Made by a program: the position numbers and the translations under genes. 64,000 nucleotides of DNA from positions 620,001 through 684,000 of the forward strand of contig CBDDCD010000002.1 in the NCBI GenBank assembly GCA_965226025.1. The letters are read 5' to 3'. This document shows, in pieces, positions 55,123-63,744 of the stretch. Origin of the DNA: Moanibacter sp965226025 (GTDB lineage: Bacteria > Verrucomicrobiota > Verrucomicrobiia > Opitutales > UBA2987). The first letter of the stretch is position 1; the number at the start of each line of letters is the position of its first letter. The notes beneath the pieces were generated by a model. The model did not search any database, was not told the DNA's origin, and saw only the letters and a program-made list of their open reading frames with translations.

Positions 55123-55195
55123 CTGTAGTGTAGACCTTTGGCCCACTATCAACGACTTACGTCGAAATCAGGCCCCAGTTGAGAAAGACGGGCTA
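55123..55195. repeat. 73-bp dispersed repeat, copy 2
   Basis: Counterpart of 48596-48668; lies between insertion sequence C and the RNA polymerase-like gene. The remaining bases to 55331 hold a hairpin CTGGAAATCTTAGGAGATTT near 55311-55332 that may terminate the polymerase-like gene. Confidence 0.75.
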
Positions 55196-55331
55196 GTTCG
55201 ATGCATTTCAAGGAGGTCTAATCATCGGCCAATTTCCGATTAAGCGGAGCAAACCTCGTCCCGAACTTCGTCGGTTCGGCCTAAGGCCTACGGGTTAATC
55301 CTAACCTGCAAAATCTCCTAAGATTTCCAGG

Positions 55332-58300
55332 CTACAACCCAACCATCACCCGGCTCTCCTCATCCAACAGCGGATCCACCTCGCCGCTCGCCGCGGCTCG
55401 GGCAAAGACGGTGCCGGGGAGTTTGGCCCTTCGGGCTCGCGCCAGCACCGTGAACCATTCGGGAGGATGTCGGTCGAGAACGTCCTGCCCGATCTGATTC
55501 CACCGGGCCGCGATTTCGGCTAGGCCCTTCCGCACGCCGACGGTGCACGCGTACATCTCCTTGGGAGGTAACCCCTCGACGAGACTATGAGGTACCATCG
55601 CCGGGTTGCCTTGAATGTCTTTGACCCCGGCCCGAGGCCCGATCAATTGGAGAAGCTGGCGCCGGCCCCCAGCGCCGGCTTTCGCAGCCAGTAGCTGCGG
55701 TCCAAGATCGCAATCCTGATAGTCCGTCAAAGAGAGAATCCGTTCGTTGAATTCCTCAACATAGGATTCCCAAAGCTGATGTTCATCCTCTTCCGGCTCG
55801 GGGGAACGTTCCAGGCCGGCGCCGATAAAAGGACTGATCGATGCGCCCGAACTCACGGCGACCTCGAATCCGCGCCGCATCAATTGTTCGAGCCTCGATA
55901 GGACCTCTGCTACTCCATCCTTCTCCAGCACCTTTCGCATCGCGCCGGCCAAGGTGGTCCGGGTGATCACGCGGCCTGGGGCGGCCAGGGCCGTACCCGC
56001 CATTCCCTCAATTTCCTGACGACCTTCTTCCGTAAGACCTAGATTCGACAAGCCCCAAAGTGCGTCCGAAGCCGGAAGGAGCGCCTCCAAAAGGCCCGCA
56101 TCCCGGGCCAGGTGACCCGCCACGGAAAGTAACCTGCCGGCCTCGCGCTGAGCGGCCTCTGTGATCGGAAGGAAAACGGCCGCCAAATCGCCATCGAAAT
56201 CGGCGTTGAGAAATTCGCATATGAGCACGTGGATCCGGATCACACGGCCTGGAATTCTAACCGGATGAAAGGCCAGCAGTGCGGTCGGCGAATAGGTCGG
56301 CGCCCGGTTGATAATCACCCAAGACCGCGCCATGACTTCATCGAGGACCTTCGCTGCCCGCTCACTCCTTGCGCGAACCGCTTCCTCATCGCCAAGTTCG
56401 CGGATGACCAACGGACCAAAAAGTGACCAAGCCATCTCTTCGCCCACACCCACCTGATCCAATTGCAGATCCCCACCTGGAACGACGACCGCTCGGCCGC
56501 TGAAGCGGAGGCGTTCCTGTAAACGAAGATGCGCGGGTTTGAGCAGGGCTTCCATATACGCAGTGATCCGAACCTCGAGCTGGGCCTGGGCGTCCTGCAC
56601 GAGCTTCTCCGGTGTTTGGCTGGAGAGCATGCGCGACAACCTGTCATTCGCCTCAGCCAGGACCGTGTATTCCTCAGTCGGCGAAGGTGAATTTCTCACC
56701 GTATACCAAGGCGGACTCAGATCATACTCGTCTCTCGCCTCGAACACCCCAACTTCAGTCAACTGATGTTCGTGCAACCATGGATGCGGCACCGGTTCGG
56801 CCAGTTCCAGTACCTTTCCTTCGGGAGGCTCAAAATGGAAAGAAAGACTGTTCTCCTCCAACCTTGTCGCAATACCTGCGATCCGCAACCTTCGAACGAG
56901 ATCTGAGAAGACGGGCGTAGGAGGTGGGGCCTGTTCAACCGGCCCTGCCGCCACCCTCGAGTTCAGGGTTTCGGCGTCTTCGCGCCGACTGGAACGTGTA
57001 TTAAGGTTTTCTTTCAGGTTCTCACGGGCCCCCACGATCCGCAGAGCAAGGTTTTCGAGCTGGCCTTGGAGGTTACATTTGTTGGGCGACAGATTTACCT
57101 TGCTTTGGGCAGTGTGATAGAGCCGCCCCCAATAGACCCAGCCGGCCGTGCTGGGTCGCTTGAGCGCAGTACCGTCCTTTCCGAATGTGAGCGTTTCCAT
57201 TCCGGATTCATGGATACCTGCCTGGGTCAAATCATGGCCGACTTCGTGTCGGCTTGGAGCGTGGAAAGGCGGGACGATAGCCGGTCGGCCTTGGGAACGG
57301 GCGATACGGCTCACCACCGCTTCGCGTACCTGCCCAAAATTCATCCGCGCGTGCACTTGCGCGAAATTGTAGACCAGCTCCACCGGAGTGCCGTCGGAAA
57401 GGTGAGGCATCTCGCGGTCCGGCAGGATCCGGCTTATCACACCCTTGGTCCCATGGCGGTTACTGAGCTTATCACCTAGTTCGAGAACGTGAGGTGAATC
57501 GAATCGCTGAGTGCACGATTCACTGATCAAGATACCGTCGGCAAAGTTGTCCGCCCCCCACGAGACGAAGGCCGTCAACAGGTCGCGTCCGCTCCAGAAG
57601 TCGGACACATCCGGTTCGTTGCCGGTCTGGACCACCGCCGGTTCAGGAGATGACTGCACGATCCACTGCCTCAACATATTGACGCCCATCAGCAGGCGAT
57701 TCGGTTCGTTGTGCTCCAGGAAAGGAACCATGGAAGCAGAGAGGCCGAGGCCTGCCTCAGGCCGCTCGTCCACAATGACCAATTCTCTTTCGCGAATCTC
57801 TGCTCCCACCGCGATGCTCAGGATGCTGCCGACGTTAGGCCCTTCCGGGGTCTCGAAGGGGCAGACGCGACCCTCCTGGCCCGGCGCGATTGCCTTCTTT
57901 CGGGTCGGTACATGAACCCGCCGAAGGTGGGTACGGCCGGAAAGCCAGTTTCTCGATTCGAAATCCCGAGCCGTATCTCGCATGAACTCGCTCGTCCAAG
58001 TCTCGAGCGGTAGCCACGCGCGCGCCAAGGCCGCGTCCCAAGGAAGATCAGGCGGGGCCTCGCCCAGACGCTCCTCCACGAAGGCAAGTAACTGTTCCCC
58101 AACGCAGAGGATTTCGGCGTTGTCCAGTTCCTCCTGTGATGCGATCGGAGAAACGACCTTAAGCGAACCTTCGATCTCGAAGAGACCGTCCTCGTCCGGC
58201 TGCGGAAAGTCACGAAAGTCTACGGTGAGATCGCCCGAGGTCGATTTCAGTGTGACAGACAGACGACAGGTGTAGCGACTGGTTGGCGCGGCCTCATAGG

Positions 58301-58400
58301 TGAACAACGGGAGCCTTTCCGCCAACAACTGCGGCAGTCCCTCTTGGAGAAAGAAATCAAAAGACGCCTTGTGCCAAGGTGTGGTTAAATTCGTAGCCAT
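55332..58400 (-). CDS. Compact single-chain RNA polymerase-like protein: fused divergent beta and beta' cores
   Basis: 1022 residues, against about 2700 for E. coli beta plus beta'. Residues 160-460 match beta: RRVHVPTRKKAIAPG, RVCPFETPEGPNVG (178-191), SMVPFLEHNEPNR (223-235), ELGDKLSNRHGTKGVISRIL (307-326, both active-site Lys), and a terminal GARENLKENLNTRS. Residues 575-970 match beta': EANDRLSRML, RFSGRAVVVPGGDLQLDQVG (632-651), IINRAPT, the catalytic NADFDGD (732-738, bases 56187-56207, all three Asp kept) and a bridge-helix-like VEGLPPKEMYACTVGVRKGLA (941-961). I see no zinc-binding domain, flap, clamp coiled coil or trigger loop; the chain ends about 60 residues after the bridge-like helix. 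The start overlaps the sigma gene stop (TAATG) with AAGGAG upstream. Transcription by this protein is inference. Confidence 0.9.
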   Translation of the reverse strand: MATNLTTPWHKASFDFFLQEGLPQLLAERLPLFTYEAAPTSRYTCRLSVTLKSTSGDLTVDFRDFPQPDEDGLFEIEGSLKVVSPIASQEELDNAEILCVGEQLLAFVEERLGEAPPDLPWDAALARAWLPLETWTSEFMRDTARDFESRNWLSGRTHLRRVHVPTRKKAIAPGQEGRVCPFETPEGPNVGSILSIAVGAEIRERELVIVDERPEAGLGLSASMVPFLEHNEPNRLLMGVNMLRQWIVQSSPEPAVVQTGNEPDVSDFWSGRDLLTAFVSWGADNFADGILISESCTQRFDSPHVLELGDKLSNRHGTKGVISRILPDREMPHLSDGTPVELVYNFAQVHARMNFGQVREAVVSRIARSQGRPAIVPPFHAPSRHEVGHDLTQAGIHESGMETLTFGKDGTALKRPSTAGWVYWGRLYHTAQSKVNLSPNKCNLQGQLENLALRIVGARENLKENLNTRSSRREDAETLNSRVAAGPVEQAPPPTPVFSDLVRRLRIAGIATRLEENSLSFHFEPPEGKVLELAEPVPHPWLHEHQLTEVGVFEARDEYDLSPPWYTVRNSPSPTEEYTVLAEANDRLSRMLSSQTPEKLVQDAQAQLEVRITAYMEALLKPAHLRLQERLRFSGRAVVVPGGDLQLDQVGVGEEMAWSLFGPLVIRELGDEEAVRARSERAAKVLDEVMARSWVIINRAPTYSPTALLAFHPVRIPGRVIRIHVLICEFLNADFDGDLAAVFLPITEAAQREAGRLLSVAGHLARDAGLLEALLPASDALWGLSNLGLTEEGRQEIEGMAGTALAAPGRVITRTTLAGAMRKVLEKDGVAEVLSRLEQLMRRGFEVAVSSGASISPFIGAGLERSPEPEEDEHQLWESYVEEFNERILSLTDYQDCDLGPQLLAAKAGAGGRRQLLQLIGPRAGVKDIQGNPAMVPHSLVEGLPPKEMYACTVGVRKGLAEIAARWNQIGQDVLDRHPPEWFTVLARARRAKLPGTVFARAAASGEVDPLLDEESRVMVGL

Positions 58401-59032
58401 TATATCTCTTCTCCTTCTAGTCCCATATTTTGCCAGTTTCGGACAAGCCGTTGTTTGGCGTAGTACAGGCGTGACTTCACCGTTCCCTCGGGTACACCCA
58501 GAGCCTCGGCCACTTCGCCGATGCTCATTTCCATATCAAGCGCGAGATGCAGAACCTCGCGTCTCTCATACGAAAGTTCCTCGACCAGCTGTCGGAATAC
58601 GGCGCGGCGATCAGATTGCTCTAGAGCCGCGTCCGGACCCAGCGTTGATGAATCGATCAACCAAGCCGGGAGCCGGTTCTCCTCCTCTTCCTCGTTCCAT
58701 TCGTCCCAACCGTTTTCCAGCGGTTGCTCTCTTCGCCGATTCATCGAGCGCAGGCTGTTGAGGGCCAGATTGCTGGCAATGCGATAGAGCCAGGCCCTGA
58801 AGGGGCCCCTCCCATTCCATTGCTCGGCGCGTGTCCAAACCCGAAGGAAAACTTCCTGCACCAGATCTTGGGCCGCCGAATCACTACGCACAATACGCAC
58901 CAGGTGCCGTCGAATCATCTCCCTGTAACGCTCAAAGAGCGTCTCAAATGCGTACCAATCACGTTCGAGAATCAGTTCCATGAGCTCTTGATCAGATGGG
59001 GTCAGCCTACGCCTTTCTTGAATGTCCACCAC
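58400..59032 (-). CDS. ECF-type RNA polymerase sigma factor, coupled to the polymerase-like gene
   Basis: About 210 residues from GTG 59032. A reading from 59224 would include a hairpin repeat and unlike residues. Sigma region 2: ELMELILERDWYAFETLFERY, RRHLVRIVRSDSAAQDLVQEVFLRVW, NGRGPFRAWLYRIASNLALNSLRSM. Region 4: LSYERREVLHLALDMEMSIGEVAEALGVPEGTVKSRLYYAKQRL. An acidic linker (NEEEEENRLP) separates them. The stop TAA shares a base with the ATG of the polymerase-like gene, so translation is coupled. No anti-sigma gene is adjacent. It could direct the compact polymerase or control its expression through the normal polymerase; the sequence does not decide this. Confidence 0.93.
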   Translation of the reverse strand: MVDIQERRRLTPSDQELMELILERDWYAFETLFERYREMIRRHLVRIVRSDSAAQDLVQEVFLRVWTRAEQWNGRGPFRAWLYRIASNLALNSLRSMNRRREQPLENGWDEWNEEEEENRLPAWLIDSSTLGPDAALEQSDRRAVFRQLVEELSYERREVLHLALDMEMSIGEVAEALGVPEGTVKSRLYYAKQRLVRNWQNMGLEGEEI

Positions 59033-59360
59033 CCATGCAGCTAGACGGAGTCCGCCATGAGACTTCCTCAGCGGTTCTACAAGATTCGATGGAGTGTTTA
59101 GAGGAATGCGTGAGCATTTCTTTTTCGAGGACTTTGACGAAATCACCTCTATTCTCCGGGGCCTACTGAAACCGCTTCCTGGCCGATCAGCAGCCCTACC
59201 GACTTCCAATTGCCAAGACACCACTCGAAAGGCGAAAGTTCACACCCTTCTGCCTGAAGCGTATCGTAGAGGAATGCGTAAGCATTTCTTCTACCGAGAT
59301 GCAAAGGGCTGCAACTAACGAGTCTGTTGGACGAGCTATCGCAATTGCACAACAGTCGAA
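59033..59360. other. Promoter-side region of the sigma/polymerase operon with hairpin and CTAG-family repeats
   Basis: 328 bp. It holds two GTAGAGGAATGCGT-type hairpins (59097-59120 and 59266-59294, the latter with GTAGA and TCTAC ends) and a CTAG-family repeat at 59318-59385 (ACGAGTCTGTTGGACGAGCT to GCCCGACAGACTGATAACTT). No clear -35/-10 was found by eye. Confidence 0.7.
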
Positions 59361-59807
59361 TCACGGAGCCCGACAGACTGATAACTTCCAGTCCTCGTAG
59401 GCATCCGTCAAACACTGCATCTTGGGCCACCAATATCTCCTGTTCGGTCGCTGATAGGTCTCGTCCCAAACCGGATGGAAGACGGTAAGAGCGATCATCA
59501 GTCTGTAGTCACTGATCAGATTTTCCCATGAATATTCGCAGACACCACTTTCACATAGGGTAGCATGGTAGAGCCGTAAGGCCTTTCTCTCTCGATCTCC
59601 GGTTTGCCGCTGCTCGCGCGTCCAAAAGGCATGGAATTGCGCCAAGGCTTTGGCCAGAACGGAGTCTTCTCCCAATCCACTGAGAATGTCCCGCAACTCA
59701 ATATTGCTCGATTGTGGGTTGATGCCGAAGTGAAGGCACAACACTTTTGAGAGCTCCTGACAAATTTCGTTTACCCCCACAACGATGTGGAGAGGTGTGG
59801 TCTCCAT
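59361..59807 (-). CDS. Phosphotransferase-like fragment or small hypothetical protein
   Basis: About 148 residues from ATG 59807. The segment WENLISDYRLMIALTVFHPVWDE and YWWPKMQCLTDAYEDW resembles the C-terminal end of aminoglycoside-phosphotransferase-like (CHK/ecdysteroid kinase) proteins, but the kinase core with HxDxxxxN is absent. It could be the tail of a deleted gene whose front was replaced, or a stand-alone protein. It follows the DUF3592 gene by 28 bp on the same strand. Confidence 0.5.
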   Translation of the reverse strand: METTPLHIVVGVNEICQELSKVLCLHFGINPQSSNIELRDILSGLGEDSVLAKALAQFHAFWTREQRQTGDRERKALRLYHATLCESGVCEYSWENLISDYRLMIALTVFHPVWDETYQRPNRRYWWPKMQCLTDAYEDWKLSVCRAP

Positions 59808-59835
59808 CTTAGCCGCTCTAAACGTCGGGCTTTGG

Positions 59836-60363
59836 TTAGATTCTATCCTCCTCGATCGCTTTGATATACCAGCCTGCGTATACAAAAACTCCGACGATAA
59901 TTAGATATATGACCGCGAAAACCAGATAAGGCCATATCTCTCTTTTTCCTGAAGATCGGAACAAAACTGCCTGCTCAGGAGCATCTGGATTATAAAATGC
60001 TTGCGCCGTTCCCTTCCTCGCTAGTTTATCCGCTCGTCTTTGGGCTGAATCTCTGGTCCTAAAAAGCCAATCGCTCCCTAACGCAAATTTGCTTGAAGAA
60101 TGATACACCCCATCAACGGCATACCTGTATCTAACCACCAGCTCATAATATACGGTGACAGTGCCAGAAGTCGTACCAGACCCGGATACGGACTCGACTT
60201 TCTCAACGTTTGTTGACTGGACAGTGGCTTGAATCGGAATCCAGACAGCGCTCTGGCGGACCTTCGCACTATGACGTTCATGGAAAAGCACCGCTATTGT
60301 CAGCCCCACGAAAACAATAGGGAGAGATAAACGAGCAAGTTTCGCTTGTTCCAAATTAGTCAT
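59836..60363 (-). CDS. DUF3592 membrane protein
   Basis: About 175 residues from ATG 60363. Two membrane segments, LSLPIVFVGLTIAVLF near the N-terminus and IWPYLVFAVIYLIIVGVFVYAGW at the C-terminus, flank a periplasmic or cytoplasmic domain with the DUF3592 pattern: WIPIQATVQST, YELVVRYRYAVDGVYHSS and AQAFYNPDAPEQAVLF. The function of the family is unknown. The C-terminal end is adjacent to the phosphotransferase-like fragment. Confidence 0.85.
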   Translation of the reverse strand: MTNLEQAKLARLSLPIVFVGLTIAVLFHERHSAKVRQSAVWIPIQATVQSTNVEKVESVSGSGTTSGTVTVYYELVVRYRYAVDGVYHSSSKFALGSDWLFRTRDSAQRRADKLARKGTAQAFYNPDAPEQAVLFRSSGKREIWPYLVFAVIYLIIVGVFVYAGWYIKAIEEDRI

Positions 60364-60445
60364 TCGACTATCACGACATTCTCTGTCTTCCAAACTCAAA
60401 ACCCTACGAACTATAGTACGGGATTCGTGGTTTCCATCCTCTTAT

Positions 60446-61402
60446 CTATCCAGTTTCAAACTCAAGAGACTCATCGCTCAAGACCTTCTCCACCATCTCC
60501 CTCCTTCTATCCATCGACCCCTCCGAATAGGTCGCCAGCCCATCCGCCATCGCCATCGCCGCTCCGAAGAGACGGAACGCCGCCGCCAGCACGAACAGGT
60601 ACCGTAACTCTCCGGCGCCTACGGAGAATCCACGTCTCTTCGCCGCGTAGAGTTCGAGTGATCGCAGAACCCTTTCGACGTTGAGTTCGAACCCGTTGAA
60701 CCACAGCAATTGCCAGTAGAAAAATGCGCAGAGCGAATAGAGCTCCGGCGCCGCATGCGGACTGAAGTCAATGATTGCGACAACCTCATCACCGTCGAAG
60801 AGAATGTTACCGGGCCCGATATCACTGTGCACCAGCTGCAGGGGCAGATCACGGTAGACCTGAATCTCAGACGAAAGAAATCCAAGGCATCGCTCGGCCA
60901 CCTGCCTTGGGCACGAGCTCAGTCTCAGAGCGTCCATTTGAGAAGGCCGATCTTCGATTAGATACTCCGGTGAGATCGCCCGCTTCCACGGGTCATCCAG
61001 AGCCACTACATGGGCGGGAATAGGCATTTCAGCGAGTGCCGCATTGTATTTCACCATATAGGCGATCGTCGACTCCAGCTGAGCGGTGCTCAAGGTGGTA
61101 GATGTCGATCCCTCCAATCTCTCGTAGACCGCGTATCCCTCCTTGGTGATAAGCCCTCCACTTGGCTTTCTGAAGATCCGAGCCTGGCGAACGCCGCTGG
61201 AGTTCAGCAGGACCTCCACTTCAGCATAGAGCTGGACCGACTCCTGATTCTCCCGCCGTTTCAGAATGTAGCTACCCCTATCGGTTGTCAGAGAGCCATT
61301 ACCACGGCGCGCGGATCCGATCGATTCCCAATCAACGAATCGTCCAAGGTCGAATTCCACGGACACAGACCGTCCGATTTCGGCCAGTTCTATTTCATTC
61401 AT
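60446..61402 (-). CDS. Aminoglycoside-phosphotransferase / homoserine-kinase-like protein
   Basis: 318 residues from ATG 61402 (MNEIELAEIG); the longer reading to 61582 crosses a long hairpin repeat. Kinase features: SYILKRREN carrying the ATP-contacting Lys, YAVYERLEG hinge, the catalytic loop LVHSDIGPGNILF (HxDxxxxN) and the metal site VVAIIDFSPHA. The C-terminus is helical. It phosphorylates a small molecule of unknown identity. It is not obviously a resistance enzyme. It precedes the DUF3592 gene on the same strand. Confidence 0.85.
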   Translation of the reverse strand: MNEIELAEIGRSVSVEFDLGRFVDWESIGSARRGNGSLTTDRGSYILKRRENQESVQLYAEVEVLLNSSGVRQARIFRKPSGGLITKEGYAVYERLEGSTSTTLSTAQLESTIAYMVKYNAALAEMPIPAHVVALDDPWKRAISPEYLIEDRPSQMDALRLSSCPRQVAERCLGFLSSEIQVYRDLPLQLVHSDIGPGNILFDGDEVVAIIDFSPHAAPELYSLCAFFYWQLLWFNGFELNVERVLRSLELYAAKRRGFSVGAGELRYLFVLAAAFRLFGAAMAMADGLATYSEGSMDRRREMVEKVLSDESLEFETG

Positions 61403-61430
61403 AGAGGAGAGTACTGCAAAGGTGATCGTC

Positions 61431-61493
61431 GAAATGCTTACGCCTTCCGCTACAGAATACGTCACTATCGGTAGCGGAAGGCGTGAGCATTTC
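61431..61493. repeat. 63-bp hairpin with 23-bp arms, GTAGAGGAAT family
   Basis: GAAATGCTTACGCCTTCCGC-TAC pairs with GTAG-CGGAAGGCGTGAGCATTTC, with one mismatch and a 17-nt loop. It lies just upstream of the phosphotransferase start. The rest of 61403-61733 holds a further GC-rich inverted repeat near 61550-61600 and no supported gene. Confidence 0.8.
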
Positions 61494-61733
61494 GTCTTCA
61501 ACCAAGTCCATGCGCTCACGCCCAGAGCTACGAGTGAGCTTTCTCCTGTAGCTCGCTCGGCCTCGCCTCGCCGAAGCCTCACGCGAAGACGAGTGGCGAG
61601 CGAGCGGTCCGATTAATCGATGTCGAAGTCGCAAGATTCCTCTCCGATTGATCCGGCAGGCTTCAGCGAGGGCGGGGCCCCCATGGACCTGAATCGGGAT
61701 TCGAAGTCGTTCTCCGCTTGCGGCCACGCTGCT

Positions 61734-62822
61734 TTACGGCACCAACATTTTCAACTCCCAAGCGTCGTCATCCAATCTGAGAAATCCCGCCAGCCGCGAG
61801 ACTTCCGCTTCCAATTCCGAAAGGAAATCACGATCCTTGGGAGGCTGCCCGACGAATCCGGTTTCGACCTTCAATTTCCTTTCCACGACATTGGCGTTCG
61901 CCCACCCGACAACCTGGTCGATCCAGAGAAGCGGCATGGCGTAGTACCCCCGATGGCGTTTTGCAGGAGGTGTGTAGGCCTCAAAGCGGTAGGACCATTT
62001 CCATAGATGCTCAAAGCGCTCACGATCCCGGACCAATGGATCGAACGGCGCCAGGATACGGACACGACGTGGTGGCTCAATATAGATCCTCTTAAAGACC
62101 GGCCATACGTAGGCGAGTCCATCGACCTTCCTTCGCTGGAATTCTCCGGATTCGATCAGTTCCCTCAGTATCTTTCTGCGTCCGGCAACGCCGGGAATCA
62201 GATACTTAAAGTAGGCCGCTATCCTGAGCAAAAATTTCTCATTCACCGGCGCAAGAATGTTGCCCACCACCCGCACCAATTCCCTGAACCGTTCATCTGT
62301 TGATTTCGTCCCAATGGGGGGCGAAATCGGTTGGTAGATTCGAATGCCATTTTCGCGGCACGCAATACGGAGAAGGCCGCGACGATGCAAGGCTTCGAGG
62401 GCGCGCTTGGTCGCCTTGGAGAAACCGCCCCAGGCATTCAACACTCTCTCACTCTTGAAGTGCGCATCCAACGCCCTCGGGTGTATCGGACCCGTATCGC
62501 GCACGGCTTCGAGCACCTTCTTCTGAAATTCGGAAAGATCGGTAATCTTCCTGGGATGCAGCAGCTCCCAAACCCGCCGGGGAAGAAAGCCGTAGGCATA
62601 AAGCATGTCTTCCTCGATGTCGAGGCCGGCATATCGCCGTTCAAGATCCCCCACTCGGTAGCTTTCGACCCGATGACGCAGGATCAGATCCTGCGCCCGA
62701 GCCGGAGACCGAATCGGATCAGCCTGTACAAAGCCAAGGCGGTCAATGGCGGCTCTAAGTGTCCTTGGTCGGAACAGGGTCTGAGAAATTGCGTGCGCTC
62801 GTAACTGCCGAATCCTCGTCAT
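61734..62822 (-). CDS. YcaQ/AlkZ-like DNA glycosylase (winged-helix HTH_42 family)
   Basis: 362 residues. The family starts with a short region like RQLRAHAISQTL, then FVQADPIRSPARAQDLIL, which carries the Q-x-D active-site motif of crosslink-repair glycosylases. Other family stretches are EEDMLYAYGFLPRRVWELLHP, IHPRALDAHFKS, GLLRIACRENGIRIYQ, LAPFDPLVRDRERFEHLWKWSYRFEAYTPPAKRHRGYYAMPLLW. Relatives unhook DNA interstrand crosslinks or remove bulky adducts, and some protect producers of DNA-damaging natural products; whether that links it to the NRPS operon far to the left is unknown. Confidence 0.88.
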   Translation of the reverse strand: MTRIRQLRAHAISQTLFRPRTLRAAIDRLGFVQADPIRSPARAQDLILRHRVESYRVGDLERRYAGLDIEEDMLYAYGFLPRRVWELLHPRKITDLSEFQKKVLEAVRDTGPIHPRALDAHFKSERVLNAWGGFSKATKRALEALHRRGLLRIACRENGIRIYQPISPPIGTKSTDERFRELVRVVGNILAPVNEKFLLRIAAYFKYLIPGVAGRRKILRELIESGEFQRRKVDGLAYVWPVFKRIYIEPPRRVRILAPFDPLVRDRERFEHLWKWSYRFEAYTPPAKRHRGYYAMPLLWIDQVVGWANANVVERKLKVETGFVGQPPKDRDFLSELEAEVSRLAGFLRLDDDAWELKMLVP

Positions 62823-62895
62823 CCGAATCTATTCCAGGAAGGTACTTGCATCGATTCCCGAAGTTTCGGTGTTACTCTTCGAAATCCCTCGGGAG

Positions 62896-63684
62896 TCATG
62901 CTCCATTCGATGGTTCGGCTCCTTTTCGGGCAATGATCAAAAGAAACTCCGGTAAACCGTGGAGAGGCGCTCCCTCCCAGTCAGTAACCTTCTCACCGAA
63001 CTCACCGATCTCAAGAATCCGGCATCCAGCCTTCAAGGCAGCATTGATGTAGTCCGATACAGTCCAGTGATATTCATAGGATTTCATTGTCCCTGGCTGA
63101 GGCCTTAGGATGTCTTCTGTAACATCGTATTCGAAAGGACCACGCTCGAAGTATGGATCTTCCACTGTCAAACGGTCCTTTGATTCCTTCCAGATCCTCC
63201 GAAATGGATGCTATTCCGAAATGATGAGAAGTCCGTCGCGCCGAAGGATACGGGTCGCTTCCGCATAGTACCTATCGATATCGGATACCCAGACCCCGAC
63301 ATGACCTCCAGTGTAGACAACATCGAATGTCCCGCTCTCGATTACGGAAAGGTCCGTGACGTCGGCTCTCAAAAACGTGATGCTGAGATCGAGTTGCCGC
63401 GCCCGAGGTTCGGCGACATCGAGCTGATTCTGGGAGAAATCCACCGAAGTCACGATACCACCTAGTCCGGCAAGGGCAAAAACGACCTGATTGTCCCCGC
63501 TTCCAAGGACGCACACCCGCATACCAGATATTTCGGCGAGGTGCTCAAGTTCCTGCTCGCAGAGAACAAGCTCGGGCTCTAACGGACACCGTCGCCAGAG
63601 GCCACGGACATCCGCACTTTGTGCCCACTGCTCGGAACCCGCATCCCATCGTCTGCGGTTCGCATCATGTATCTTCTTGGTCAT
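62896..63684 (-). pseudogene. Class I SAM methyltransferase with an internal amber codon
   Basis: One frame of 263 codons interrupted by TAG at 63211-63213. The first part has the N-terminal NRRRWDAGSEQWAQ, the SAM site RVCVLGSGDNQVVFALAGLGG, VTSVDFSQNQL, the acidic LRADVTDL and FDVVYTGGHVGVWVSD. After ...LIISE-stop- the same frame continues HPFRRIWKESKDRL...DPYFERGPFEYDVTEDILRPQPGTMKSYEYHWTVSDYINA, the typical C-terminus of this methyltransferase group. Tyr is the likely original residue at the stop. The substrate is unknown. Confidence 0.8.
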
Positions 63685-63744
63685 TTCCTTGCTGTAGAAT
63701 GAGCTCTCACTCGGGGCCCATTGAAATTCGGAACTGTGCGGAAT

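Noticed and set aside
55332..58400. Housekeeping rpoB or rpoC
   Set aside because: The protein is less than half the combined length, lacks several essential domains and has no ribosomal-protein neighbours. A normal rpoBC operon must lie elsewhere.
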